Assembly: GCA_025266875.1 (NCBI GenBank)
Contig: JALLLT010000037.1
Coordinates: 124,001 to 188,000 of the forward strand
DNA length: 64,000 bases
Direction of reading: 5' to 3'
DNA from: Fennellomyces sp. T-0311
Lineage: Eukaryota > Mucoromycota > Mucoromycetes > Mucorales > Lichtheimiaceae
Below are positions 36,309-48,717 of this stretch, piece by piece (positions within the stretch are counted from its first letter, which is position 1; every line of letters begins with the position of its first letter). The notes under the pieces were generated by a model, which was not told the DNA's origin, ran no database searches, and saw only the letters and a list, made by a program, of their open reading frames with translations. A program made the position numbers and the translations under genes.

Positions 36309-38658
36309 TTATGATACGATTTCCTCAGTCTCATCAATAACCTCTTCAACCCATTCTTCGATGGTTTCTGATTTGCCTTCATCGGCAGCCCGCAGTTCCT
36401 TGCCGGCAGCCTTGCGCTCTTCTTGCATTTTCTTCTCAGCCTTCTTTCTCCAGCCGTACCATTCTTCGATGGCCTTCCGACGAGCAGCAATGACACGAGC
36501 AGCGTTCGCATCGCCAGCTGCCAGATCCTCTTCGTCGAACACCTTGCTGTACTGTCTCAAGTTCTTGCGAATCTTCTTCTTTTGTTCTGGAGACAACATG
36601 CTCTTGGGGCGTGGGCGCCAGAGCAATTGCTTGAACTTGTCAATAGTCTCGTGCAAAAGTTGTTGACCCTTGAAATCCCATATGCAGAAGCCGTGGTCGA
36701 CGGTCTGACGCCACATGCTCGAGCCACTGACAACGTAGCGACCAGTGGGGTCCCATTCAATATCCGTCACGCCGTAATGTTCCTGAACAGACAACTGCTG
36801 TACTGAAGAACCAAGCTCAGCCTTGGCTTCCTTCTTGCCTTCGCCGGTGTTCAATGGTTCAAAGTCAAGATCCCAGAATTCAATGTCGCTTACGCTGGCG
36901 CTGCGCAGTGTGGCAAGGACGATGTGGCGACCCTTGGGCGACCAGAATAGATAGTTGGCGGTCTTCTTGTCGATCTTCTTGAGCGGCCGGAAGCCAGCCA
37001 CGGCTTTGCTTTGGTCGAGGTAGTAGAAGGTGATGGCGGTTTTGATGGTGGGAGCAGCGCCGCCTTGGCCGGGCATTGCGCCGTATGCTGGGTCGTTTGT
37101 GGTGATGATGGCAAATCGTTCGCCTTGGGGTTCCCAAGCAAAGGCCAGGACGGGATCCTTGATTTCCAAGGTTTCAACGGGAATGGCTTTTTCAGAGACA
37201 CGGAAGATCTCGAGGTTAGCGAAGGTCGACTTCTTGGTCTTGGTGTGACGATCGACCTTGACAGCCAAAAAGTGGCCCTTCGATTGCCAGAACAATTTAC
37301 ACTATCCAGATGTCAGACCTGCTGCTGCTTCCCTACGCACGCGACAACTTACGTCTGTTACGTTGAACAAGTTCTTTGTGCGAATGATCTCCTTGCTGGG
37401 AACACTCATCATAGTGACACGTGCGGGCTGGTTACCGACTTCGGGGGTCCAGTATGCCAGGATATCCTCCTTGTGGGGCAGCTTGGGGTCGCTCTTGTCT
37501 GCCCGAGCAGGGGACCATTCAAAGTCGACAATGCCGTCGATCTTGATACTCTTCTTTCCAACTAGACCCATAGATGGGGCCTCGTACACTGACAGCTGCT
37601 GGCCGGGAACGACACGGGCAAAGTATTTGTCTGAAGCACACCACTTGAACATTGGCCATCTCACGGTCTTCTGCTGACCCTCAGCCTGCACGGCTGGGAA
37701 GGAGCGCAACAAGGAGCCGGTCTTGATATCCCAGATCAGAATGTGGTTGCCTTCATCGTAGTCGGTGAAAGGATGACCGCCCTCGGGCAAACGGCTGAGG
37801 TTGATGGGTTCATTGGACCAGGTAACGAGATAACGCTCGTTGGGCGAGAAATCGATCAGCTTGACGCCTGGATGCACGAAGCGCACAATCTTGTTCCATG
37901 ACGGACCACCCCACAGCGCAATACCCTGCGCGTGGAATGTCGCAAGATAGCTACCAAGAGGCGACCATTGAACGTACGTCTCGGTCCAGTTCTGTAACCC
38001 AAACGATTAAAATCATCCTTCTACTGCTTCCTTCTAGGCTCACTCACAGTTCGCGAATACACGTGCTCGGGTTTTTCGCTCTTGCGGTTCCAGTAAATGC
38101 TGACATCGTCGCCACGGTACATGACGAACTGATCGCGTGCCTGAGGATCCATAAGCCAGCTCTTCAAATGCTCCTTGGGAGTGAAATCCTCAACTTCAGG
38201 CTCGACGTATTCATCGTTGATTTTGTTGTACTTTTCGACATCGGTGAATTTGTTGACAGAAAGCGTGTGAGACTTGCTCATTTTGTAACCATCCATATTC
38301 TTGACCGCAGCATGGGCAGCTTCCGGTGTCTCGAATTCAATGAACAAGTAACTACGCAACTGTCAGCTATTGAACTCGATCGCGTTGTTTATGCAATTTA
38401 CCCTTTGCTCTCCTTCTTTCCCTTGGCATTGGGAGCCATTGGCATCCACATGCCACCATCTTTGATTTCACCGGCACCCTTGGTGAACGCCTTTTTGATG
38501 ACGTTCAGCAGCTTTTCCTCCTTGGCTTCATCGACAATAGGTGCGCCATCGGCAACAACGATCGTGTCCAAGTTATCGTCGAACTGGACTTGATGCTTCT
38601 CGTAAATATCGCTGAAGTCAATGTCTTCTTCGCGTTCGGGCAAGTTCTCCAATGACAT
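36309..38658 (-). CDS. PRT1: Translation initiation factor eIF3 subunit b (Prt1)
   Basis: Four exons, 38402-38658, 38048-38351, 37353-37991 and 36309-37301, encode about 730 aa, close to S. pombe eIF3b (725). An acidic start (LPEREEDIDFSDIYEKH) leads into the RRM (IVVADGAPIVDE; GYLFIEFETPEAAHAA). The beta-propeller follows, with WSPLGSYLATFHAQGIALWG, DFSPNERYLVTWS, KWCASDKYFARV and FWSPKGRHIVLATL. The C-terminal helical tail is long and charged (IEEWYGWRKKAEKKMQEE, then EEWVEEVIDETEEIV) and in yeast contacts eIF3i/g. It is a core scaffold of eIF3 for 43S/48S assembly. All junction phases agree. Confidence 0.97.
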
Positions 38659-39722
38659 TTTGTACTATAAAGAGGACTAAACGTTCTGTGGCTTGTTTTG
38701 GCACTGATGCCTCGAATTTTCAGAAGAGTGACTGGTGAGCTGCCTGAGTACGAAGACAGGGATTTCCGAACAGCCTCATCGTCCATTTCCGACGTTATGC
38801 TGCTTAGTGGCATTGGTTAGATGTATACCAATATTAAGTTGATTTAAGGACAGTGCCCTGACTTTCAAGCAACCGCATCAATTCAATTATGTTTATATTG
38901 ATAAATAGCATCCATACTACCTTTCCTTTGCGTTCATTGGCAATAACAGCACGACGTCGGATGCTTTCTTTTAGTAGCGAACACTGTTCTATGGACGATT
39001 TATTATTACACGCTATAATTGTGAAAAGATAATGGTTTGCCTAAAGAGCTGCGGGGCAGCAAAAACAAGCCAGTTTGCGACCAGTGTTCTAGCTTTTCAC
39101 GTGAATCTGCCCTTTCCATCGACATTCTGCGTCGAACGTACAAATACTTACAATGCAACGACAAGAGCGCAAGATACAACTAGACAGAACTGAAGCTTAT
39201 ACTATTACACCATGCTTACTGTATTATACTGTGTATTCCGCTTCTATTGACTTCGCAATTAAAGATAATTGTTTGTACGTAGGCTCCGGCTACGATTCAT
39301 CATCCCCGGCAGTATGGCTAATACGTATGGCAGATCTTTCGGGCATGAGAAGGAAGATGCTGTTTAATAAGGCAACAGGGAGACCACAGATGCTAATAAG
39401 AGTCACTATACCTGTTTTTGGAGCAATAGAGACCATACAAATTAGGTAAGTATAGCACACTTCATTTGTCATAAATCTTTCATTCTGGTTTGCGCTCGCA
39501 CTTTCTGTAAGGCTGTGTCCTTTCTTGTATGGTACAAGTGCCGATGTATGATTGGTCAATAAACCAAAGGAATCTCTAATGCTTTGACTCATAATCAACA
39601 TAAATAGAAAGCAACTTTCTTTAATAAAATATAGGCTTATTTTGGTCTCGTCATTCGAAAGCCTTTTCTCATTAAGCGATACCACAAATGCAGCCGCGTC
39701 TGACGCAAATAATCTCTCAAAG
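38659..39722. other. Intergenic upstream of eIF3b
   Basis: About 1 kb. A plus-strand frame at 39153-39449 ends in a GTAAGT donor (after ETIQIR) and could be an orphan exon, but it joins nothing recognisable. Confidence 0.45.
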
Positions 39723-39863
39723 GACGTCGTGCGAAAAATTACAGCATTAGCTGAAGGATAACAGACCGACGAAGGTGATGAACATCCATATTTTGAATTG
39801 AATCAAGTAGAAAGCAAGGGCGATAAAATCATCAAAGAGCCTCCAGCGAGCAGAATAATCTGA
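39723..39863 (+). pseudogene. C-terminal exon fragment of PD-(D/E)XK-like family (copy 4)
   Basis: This 141-nt stretch reads DVVRKITALAEG, a stop (TAA), then QTDEGDEHPYFELNQVESKG and KIIKEPPASRII before TGA. It matches the last exon of the intact gene at 41.9-44.0 kb (DIVRKTTALVERRQAEEGDED and so on) residue by residue, including the intron-exon border (CTCTCAAAG|GAC). The stop codon falls inside the match. I find no upstream exons of the family in the preceding 500 bp, so it is an isolated broken fragment. Confidence 0.75.
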
Positions 39864-41912
39864 TCCATAGGAATATTAGGGGAGTTCAGCGAAGCACCGA
39901 AAGATCATAAGTATAAAAAAGTTGAGTTGGCTATTCAGTTATTTTTTGCTCGGAAACCACTTATGCCTTCCAAAAAGTAGCTAACAATTGTAACATAAGT
40001 TTTTTATATCAAAGAAAAATGCAATTACCATGAAACTACGCTCATATTGAAAAAGATTTTCTTATGTGTATAATCTTATACGTAGACATTCACCCCTGTT
40101 ATATACGTATGGTTCGGTCGGTTTATGAAGGTACTTATGCAAATACAATGAATTAAATCGCATCAGCTGGCGTATCTGCCCAAATCGTCCGTCTTCGTTG
40201 ATGGAAAAGATTTTTCGTTTGGTTACCATCTATTCCGTGCCATAACGGTTTGAGTGTTGCTACATAAGCTTATATGAATCCATCCGTCAATTCACCCACT
40301 CGGTCTAGGTACCTTTTTATCGGCTCCTTGCTCTGGAATTTTTTGTAGTTCACTTTTTTCATTCACTCCGTATAACGAGGTCAAAATTTTTACTTGCAGG
40401 ATGTACAGACATTCGATACGTACATACATGTCAAATTATTGGCACATGGAAAGGATCATACGTACGGACGGGAAATAATATAAAATGCTTGTGACGAACC
40501 GGTGCCAGAAGTGGCTTTACAAGGCGACGCGTCCGTAACTACAAGGACCAAACATACCTTACACATACAAATTTAAATCTTCGGTTTTATGCCCACACAG
40601 TTTCCTAATTTTTTTATTATACGTAGAGGATAAAATAAAAGTCTTTATTGACAACGTAAATGAACACGCGTTGATCACAGCTTTGCTCTCTCGTCTGATC
40701 CGGTTGGACAAGGAAATGAAAACCCCAGCGGCAGTATGGGAAAGGAAGTAGTCATGAGAAAGGAGACAATGCCAGAAAACAATAGATAGCTCAAAATTAT
40801 AAAGTAAAATGGGAATACAAAGTAGAAGTCGGATGAACGGAAACTAATCCGTAATAATATACATACTTGTTGGAGATAAAAAGGGTATTATATTTATAGT
40901 TGGACCCCGTTTTTTGCACATGCAGATCTTAAGGAGATCCCATCCAACACTTGAGGGTGTGCAATACCCAGGGTGCGGACAAGGCGAGATTGCAAAAAGC
41001 GGTATTCCCTGCTTCTTCTATAGCTTCCATTACTAAACATCTGCCTGCCTTTTCTCTAGTATGGTTTTTCAGACATGGTATCAGAACTATTTTACATAGT
41101 GCATATACATATGTATTCGTAGTACAAGGAAGCGACCATATTTCTACGTGCAGGGACAGATCCACGAGACTTTCACAAATGAAGTTCATACTTTTTCATC
41201 AATGTAAAGTGTTCTATAACCCGTAAGATGCCAACGAGCAAAGCAGTGCATCAAGCAACGCCCGACTCTTCCCAGAATGGACCGCTCCCCCCAAGGAAAT
41301 CATATCTAAAATTTGTGATTCTGCAAGGCTCTAAATGGAACCATGGCAGTAGCCATTCCCGCTACGTATCTTCCCCCTCTAACCACACCGACCTGCTTTT
41401 TTTTCGCCTTTAAGGCTTTTTTTCAAGCATGTAATCATCATACTTTTGTAATAATGTAACGAAACATTCGAACCGCAAGGGAGAGGTCTAATACCTTAGG
41501 AGCAGGTCTATTACCTCCCATAAAATAAATAATAGCTTTTGAACTAGCGTGCTTTATAAGATTCAGTAAGTCCCAGATCCTGACACTAGTACTGTGGGCT
41601 GCTATTTTGTGACTAAATACGATCAACATGCTATTGGAGTATCAAAGTACACGTATCTGTATTTATTCTTTTGGATATCAACTACAGCAAACCTATTTTT
41701 CGGAATGGCCTAGTAAGCTTCCTCACCTAACCAACCCCATTTATAGCATTTGTTTTTCGTTTAACATAAACTTTGTATGCACTAATATTTTGTCCAAAAG
41801 GCAATATTTATACTGTGGTTATGAATAATACGCTACAAACTTACATCGTCAAACATATAGATATCCACTAAGGACTATTAGTACAGGTATAAAGGAGTAA
41901 AACACAGTTTAG
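39864..41912. other. Intergenic, AT-rich
   Basis: About 2 kb without a gene. A patch at about 40928-41030 is less AT-rich and looked structured, with faint similarity to an antisense 5S rRNA (ATCCCATCCAA), but it does not align along its length. No transposon ends were seen. Confidence 0.45.
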
Positions 41913-44026
41913 TCACGACTTTTGGCGCTTTTCCGATGTTCGTACAGCAGGAGGTAGTTTGATGATCCTATCGGCGTCGTTTTCAACTTGATTGCATTCG
42001 AAATCTGGGTCTTCATCACCTTCCTCAGCCTGTCGTCGTTCAACTAATGCTGTAGTTTTTCGTACAATATCCTTTGATTGAAATTAAAGCAATTCAGCAA
42101 ATATGAAAAAAGCATATAATCATGCCCGTACTATCCGTGATCAAATCAAACAACTTGAAGGTGCTGACATCAAGCGGATTGTGGTGGAATATTTTCGGTA
42201 CTCACCTTGCTTTTCAGTGCTAGCTTTAATATCGGGAACACACCATTTCGCATCAACGATGCACATGGGGAAACTTCGTACTCCTTCGTGGTGCGGACAC
42301 GGCAAACATACCCTCCTGGGCAATCTAGCACCAACACGCTCATCCTCAGACCTATTTACAAATTAGTGAATGGCCAAGTTAAAAGATACTTATGCAATAT
42401 TTCTTACACGTCTGGTTGTAGGCGACCGCACGGAGCGAGCGAATGATCGATTCCTTATTGTTACATTTTTTTGCCATCATGTTCAGCATATCCTTCAGCA
42501 CTTTAGGACAATGTAACTGCGTTCCGATCAACTCCTTTTGGCTCACTCCGACCACTTCCTCCTTTCCAACTTCACCAACACCGTACTCAACGTCATTACG
42601 AAAAAAGATCAAGTCCGGCCCGACTGATAGCTGTTCGGCATCCAATGATCCGCTTCCTGTTACGCCACGATTCATATTTTGGCGTACGGTGGTAGCCAAG
42701 CAGCTGTGATCTCTGGATAATAAAATAGTATAAAGGTATATAAATCTTATAAGTTATCAAAACTAAAAGCAAAAAGAAAGAAACTTACCGCCAGGTTTGT
42801 ACTCTGATGTCATCAAAGCACTTGTCCAGAACGGACCAAACTCGTACAATAAAGTCCATTTCGGACGGGTCCTTGGATAGCAACTGTAATGTATCGTATC
42901 GATACCAGTTCAGTATCTCCAAAAGCGTTCGCTGAAGCCAATCTTCTTCGAACCGCTCGTCAGGATCAAAGAATCCATAGCTCGTCAGTTGCTTCCACAG
43001 GGATTTGACGATTCGCTCTTCTTGGTCCTGCGTAACGGGGGCATCATCACCACCCTCTTCAACGATGCATTTGATGATTGCACTGCAATCGTCAAAAATG
43101 CCTTTGATGGTGCTGTTCAATTGAGGAAGAGCATCTACTCCCACATTCTTAATGTACGTCAATTGCTCGTTGGTGAAAATATCACCTATCCTCGGATCAT
43201 CGATGTTGACGACAAAAGAGTGAGCAAGACTACGGTAAATAGATCAGCTCAACATCTCACTACAGTAAGTTAGAAGCCACCACTATTTATACTTACTGCT
43301 CATATGGATGTTCGTCAGCAAATTGGAAGAGAAGATCAACATATTTGCCATCAGGAAGTTTCCACTTTTTGTCGTCCTCAAGTGCTGCGTACGTTTGTCG
43401 GAACTCTACCAGCATCGTCTCTGTCATCAGAATAGAATCTGTTTTCGATCCCTATGATATATATTAGTATGTGTTTAATGTAGAGAGCTCAGAATAAAAA
43501 GTTACCGATGAGCGAGTTCTTTTGGTACCTTTGGAGTCGGGAGACGGGGAAGAGACAGATGACGAAGGTACAGGTATCGAAGGGGAATGAGATGACGACG
43601 ACGGTTGGTTTTCTATATATTTTTATTTGATTAATATAAGGTAAGTAACCGTTGTGATAAAAACATACGCGAATTAAGCGACATTTTGTAGCGGACGGAC
43701 ACCCAGTCAGGCTTCGTGCGTGTTTTTTTCTACAAGATATCTCACTAAGTACGAAATTCATTCAAAGCATAATTCTTCTTACCAGCTCAACATTCTTTGC
43801 CGTTACTGCATTAATAAACAATGTCTTCCACTTTTGTTCCAGGTTTTCGGCTAATGACGTGTTTGAGGCGATGAATTCGCACTTTGCTGCAACAAATTCT
43901 TTCAAGCTAGGCTTGTCGCCTGCATTCATAGCACTGTCGATATACTGTTCAATAGCTTGAAGAGAAAATAATGATTAAACAATTGCTATTTAGCTATATA
44001 TCTTAGTTACTTGAAGGTATGTCCAT
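41913..44026 (-). CDS. Mucoromycete PD-(D/E)XK-like family protein, copy 2 (intact)
   Basis: Nine exons encode about 520 aa: 44011-44026, 43783-43955, 43669-43729, 43506-43612, 43298-43451 (extended to 43297 by my count of the GTAAGT donor), 42789-43229, 42408-42712, 42206-42351, 41913-42071. Every phase is consistent and every intron sits at the same place as in copy 1. The first exon codes for only MDIPS. Exon 4 is a Ser/Pro linker ending GTKRTRSS. Exon 6 carries YGFFDPDERFEEDWLQ, YRYDTLQLL and DFIVRVWSVLDKCF. Exon 7 carries the signature GPDLIFFRNDVEYGVGEVGK. The C terminus is charged (EEGDEDPDFE). Function unknown; a nuclease-like fold is inferred from the PD...E...K pattern only. The neighbouring DNA holds decayed copies of the same family. 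Confidence 0.83.
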
Positions 44027-44509
44027 GGTGAGGAAGATCTGTTGCTATGGAAGCGTGTTCTCAATGCAGCTTTGCCCCAAGGTACCGTTGGAATGAAACG
44101 TCATCATCATCATTCTGCATTAACCATAATAGGTAGCCCAATTCCCTTTGGACTGATGGTGAGAGAGACTTAAGTCCTCTCCGGCCTGACAGTAAGAGAT
44201 ACCCCGTTTTTGTACATCAACCAAATGGATGGATGAATACGCGTTTTTTTACCTTTTTCCTCAAGCATTGAGGCGCTCGATTGTGTATAAAAGCTGTGGA
44301 GTTATGATAATGTCGAATAAAAGTTATTCATCCATCTTCTTAAACTTTTTTGTGATCTTTAACAACACCAATCCTACCTTCAACGTTGTGATGTGGAATC
44401 CACGTCAGGAAGAGCAGAGTAGCAAGAGCAGCAACAGCAATCACAACCTCAATCGCAACAACAGTCTGAAGGAGCGTCGTTGTTGTCAAGCTCTCCTGCT
44501 CCCACTGCG

Positions 44510-45060
44510 AGAGCAGATGGGAAGATGGTCATGTTAAAGCATTGATAGATACTTTCGGTGCTAGATATGACACGATTGAAACGCGTGACAAGGGAGCCAT
44601 CAGGGACCAGTTCGAGCAGATGTATACACAGACTGGTCCTGTGAGCCGCTCAAAGGAAGCCTTGCAAAGGAAGTAGGGTGACTTGGTAGGCATCTACCGT
44701 GGTGTCCGGACCGCGGCGCAAGGCCAGACTGGCGCGAACGGCCCTCCCGGTCAAGAGCGTTGGAAGCATTATGACGCTATGAACAGGATTGTTGGCAGCA
44801 ATCCAGCAATTGTACCAATGACCGCCATGGATTCCATCAATGGCCTTATTCGGAACAGATAATGCAATGACGAGGATGGAGCTAACGAGTGCCCTGCGCA
44901 GTCAAGAGCAGATCCACGAGATTGCTAACAAGTAGATGGACCGCCTAATTGCAAGCATTACCGAGACTTTTCGACGTTTCGAGGAGGCGAAGGATCGTCG
45001 TGAGCGAGATTCTGAGCCAGCAGAAAACCGACGCGATTATCCTTGTGAACTGTGAACTCT
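44510..45060 (+). pseudogene. Decayed trihelix/Myb-like DNA-binding protein gene
   Basis: The plus strand reads RWEDGHVKALIDTFGARYDT, then GAIRDQFEQMY and SRSKEALQRK followed by TAG, where the trihelix/Myb-like pattern expects Trp (one TGG to TAG change). The frame resumes as GDLVGIYRGVRTAAQ, ERWKHYDAMNRIVGSNPA and SINGLIRNR, then stops. A one-base frame change leads to ELTSALRSQEQIHEIANK, another stop, then TETFRRFEEAKDRRERD. So a DNA-binding domain plus a coiled-coil tail, broken by two nonsense codons and a frameshift. The preceding 5' part (44395-44510, Q- and N-rich) may be its start. Such proteins are often found as repeated families or with mobile elements; which one this was cannot be told. 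Confidence 0.65.
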
Positions 45061-46829
45061 AAATTTGCATTGAATATATTGTCACCGACCCAGAGTGCAA
45101 TGGGAAATACTTTTTCCATCCCAGCTTTTAAGATTCGGGTTTGCAGATGTCTCCTACTTTGGTAACTGCTTCTCGGTGGAAATACGACCGCGAAGACCCT
45201 CTGTGCTTTAAAACGCGATCAGAGTATTACAAAATATATGCCTCTTGTTTTTCATTCTCTATCTTCTTCTACTTTTTTTTTATTTCCAACACTTCTTTAC
45301 AATGAACAATAACAGCATTCCACCGCCAATTCTCATCCAACGTTCCAGACTTAATAATGCTGCAGAAAGAAGACGCTGTCGAGCAGCATTTAGTTCAAAC
45401 ATTTTTTTTATTTCTAGCCGTAATTAGCATATATCCCTGTAGGGCATGGTTGCTGACTAGTTGCGGTACGTAGTTTGAGATATCAAGAGGAAAGCATACA
45501 GAATACAATGAATTATAAGGGAAATGAAGACTAAGCTAGAATTTTGCTGGTAGGATTTTTCGAGTGAACGCCCTTGTGGCCCTGGTGAGGAGTAACGGAG
45601 AGTAGAGAGAAACTAGATAGGGGATCTAGTGGACCCAGCGGAAAACAGGACAGTCAACAGATATTATAGGTTTCAAGGATCGTGCGGCATTAAAAACTCT
45701 TGATTTTGCTAAGGTAGGATTCGAACTGCAGACCTTCTCTTGTACGAGACAGACGCTCTACCAACTTGGGTTGGGGGTTTGGCCCCCCTCGAGCAGCATT
45801 TATGCAACGGCTAAAAGAACTTATTGGGCCTTCAATACAGGCTATCCGCTTTATCGATACGAATATTGTCATAGCTTTTGCAAGCTCACCCCATTGTTAA
45901 ATCAGGGATAGAATAAGTGTGAAAGACAAATATGTCAACGAGACTCAAAAAGGTAACTGATTTATTTCATATGTTTTGCTCTCTCTATTTATAATAAATG
46001 CTTATGGGATTTCCTTAAGCCGGTATTTCCGTGAGTGATGTGCAATGTCAACCTTATTATCATTGAGCAGTTACGGATCGTGATGATCGATAGGATGAAT
46101 GCCGACAGAGCATATCCATGAAGAGACACGTTGACCGAAAGGTCGTGTATATCAGTAATCTGATTGGCTGAGTATTTGTTAAGCATGAAGCTCAACGTTC
46201 CGATGACAGAAGTGGGTAGCAGCGGTAAGGATGGAAAGCACTTATTCGCTGACGGACAGCATAGATGATCTTGGAGATATTTTTAACAATAGTGGAAGGT
46301 GGGATTGGTGTTGTTGTTACGCATGTTAAAGATCACAAAAAAGTTCAAAGAGATGGATTAAAATAACTTTATTTGACATTATCATAGCTCTACACCTTTT
46401 ATATGCAATCGGGCACGTCAATGCATAAGGAAAGAGAAAAAAACGCATATTCATTCATCAATTTGGTTGATGTACAGAAAAGGAAAATCTCTCTGTTCGG
46501 TGCACCTTTTTGGACGATCTGACCAGAGAGGACTTTAAAATAGATTGAATCCTAAAGGGATATGGTGGCTTCCTTGCAGTACAAATGTATAGACATAATA
46601 ACAGAAATCAGATGTCATGTCTGAAAAACTCCTTGTTGGGAAAAAGACAGGCCTGTATCGAAAAGTTGCGAGCCTGTATATAATAGAGAGAAAAGAAAGA
46701 AACAGTGTAGGCAAGTGCCAGAGATGTAGACATGTTAAAGATAGAGATATCCCACTAAGTGGTGGTACTTGTAGATGTGGATGATCTGCCTTGGAGAGCT
46801 TCTTCCGGTACCGGTTCGTCATCATCATG
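45061..46829. other. Relic zone, no intact gene
   Basis: About 1.8 kb between the decayed trihelix-like gene and the decayed copy 3. It includes the tRNA-like relic listed separately. TATAAAG-like and T-rich sequence near 45240-45310 precedes a short frame (45245-45427) without recognisable product. Confidence 0.45.
45708..45768 (-). pseudogene. 5'-truncated tRNA-like relic
   Basis: On the minus strand an A-box-like AGTTGGTAGAGCG is followed 34 nt later by a B-box-like GTTCGAATCC, then CTACCTTAGCA, which looks like a tRNA 3' acceptor strand. The matching 5' acceptor strand (GCTAAGG) is missing: the sequence before the D arm is unrelated. Neither the anticodon stem nor the T stem pairs well. 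It is probably a truncated tRNA gene or the head of a degraded SINE, not a working tRNA. CGT would be the anticodon if read in the standard place. Confidence 0.4.
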
Positions 46830-47880
46830 AGCAATAAGTATAAATGGCTTTTAATTACTATATGTAGCTGATGTTATGTTGATTTATTTACTGTAGACTT
46901 GCTCACTCCTTTGTCGTCAATATCGATGGCCCAAGGATAGGTGATATATCCACCAAAGAACAATTGATGTACATTAAGAATGCGGGGGTAGATGCTCTTC
47001 TTCAATTAAACGACAACTTCAAAGGCATTTTTGATGATTGCAGTGCAACCATCAAATGTATCGCTGAAGGGGATGGTGAAGATGCCCCCGTTACACAAGA
47101 CCAAGAAGACCGAACCATCAAATCACTGTGGAAGCAACTGACTAGCTATGGATTCTTTGATCCTGACGAGCGGTTCGAAGAAGATTGGCTTCAACAAACG
47201 CTTCTAGAGGTACTGAACTGGTATCGATACGATACTTTTCAGTTGCTATCCGAGGACCCGTCCGAAATGGACTTCATTGTACGAGTATAGTCCATTTTGG
47301 ACACGTCCTGTAATGACATCAGAGTACAAACACGGCGGTTTTCTTTTTCGCTTTTAGTTTTGATAACTTTACAAGATTTATATACCTTTATACTATTTTG
47401 TTATTCAGAGACCACACTTGTTTGGCAATCAGTGTACGCCAAAATAAGGATCGCGGCGTGACAGGAAGCGCTTCATCGGATACCAAGCAACGGTCAGTCC
47501 GACCAGACTTGATTTTCTTTCGCAATGGTTTTGAATACGGCGCTGATCGAATAAGAAAGGAGGATGTGACTGGAGTGGGCAAAAAGGAGTTGATCGAAAC
47601 GTAGTTACATTGCCCCAAAGCACTGAAGGATACGCTAAACTTGATGGCAAAAAATGTAACGATAAGGAATTGACCATTCGCTCACTCCGTGCGGTCGCCT
47701 ACAACTAGACGTGTAAGAAATATTATATAAGTATCTTTTGACTTGGTCATTCATTAATTTGCAAATAGACCTGCCAATGAGTGCTCCTGGGTCCTCGCGA
47801 CCAAGAGCTATGAAGTATCTCTACCCCTGCCTGTGCATGGTTGATTGGAAAGACGTGTTGTCTATTTTGGTTTAGGTATT
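46830..47880 (+). pseudogene. Decayed PD-(D/E)XK-like family gene, copy 3
   Basis: It matches exons 6 to 8 of copy 2 at high identity: LAHSFVVNIDGPRIGDIS, DERFEEDWLQQTLLEVLNWY, DPSEMDFIVRV, then PDLIFFRNGFEYG. It is broken in several ways. The donor before exon 6 reads ATAAGT instead of GTAAGT. A TAG interrupts after FIVRV (47287-47289). The donor after exon 6 is GTTTTC. A TAG follows KKELIET, and later parts need frame changes. The last recognisable piece (47767-47850, with TKSYEVS) is barely alignable. The N-terminal four exons are absent. The key GEVGK block has become DRIRK. Clearly not functional. Confidence 0.85.
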
Positions 47881-48717
47881 ATATTTTTTATGTAATTGAA
47901 ACAACATGAGAACTTACGTAAATAAAGTAAATAAGATGGAGTGATACTAAAGTAATACTGAAGTGAAAGCAATTTGGGCACATTTTAATACTGAGAGTCA
48001 CAAGTGACGCATCAAATAAAGAGTTACACACATGATACCAGGAATGGAACAATGTACAAGCATATGCGTTCTGATATAATGATTTGCACACTTTTTACTA
48101 CGTGCAAATGTCTACAGATGCCTTGTCTCTAATATCTACACCTTTAATATATTTTTGATAGACTCAATGGCCCACCTGGATTACCTTGTTCTTGGTACGC
48201 CACTTGTTTAATATTTGATGCGTTGTTCATTCTTTCTTGTTGTAGTGTATATCACACTTACTATGCAAAACCTATCTTGAAACTACCCAAATCATCTCCT
48301 ACAGATCCACCAGCTCATCGTGAGCTTGAACACTTTCGTCGCAATACTTCCCAACGATATCACAGCCCACTTATATTACACATAAAGCACCAAATCTACC
48401 ACCAAAAGCGGTGCATGCACTACCCAAGGAAAAAGAAAGGGAGAAAGACCAAATCTGTAGTAAAGCATAGGGGCATTAAAAGCTAAATAAACCGGAAGCA
48501 TATTCACTTAGATGAGCCTATTTACATGTCCGTGCTTTGAAATAAGTGAATACATGATCTTACTAGAAGATATATTACATTAGTAATTACTTACATCTCG
48601 TATTGTCTTGTATGCACAGCCAATAGGCAATTTGGTGCGAGTACACTCGAAGTCTGCCGCAGTGACGCTGATTTACAGCGGAACACAATCGCGCTAGGCA
48701 TAAAGAACCTTACCACG
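47881..48717. other. Intergenic, nothing recognised
   Basis: About 0.8 kb between decayed copy 3 and the NEPRO-like gene. A basic open frame at 48223-48486 has no recognisable motif. Confidence 0.45.

Noticed and set aside
40928..41030. Patch resembling antisense 5S rRNA
   Set aside because: Only about a dozen bases (ATCCCATCCAA) match; the rest of the 5S structure is missing.
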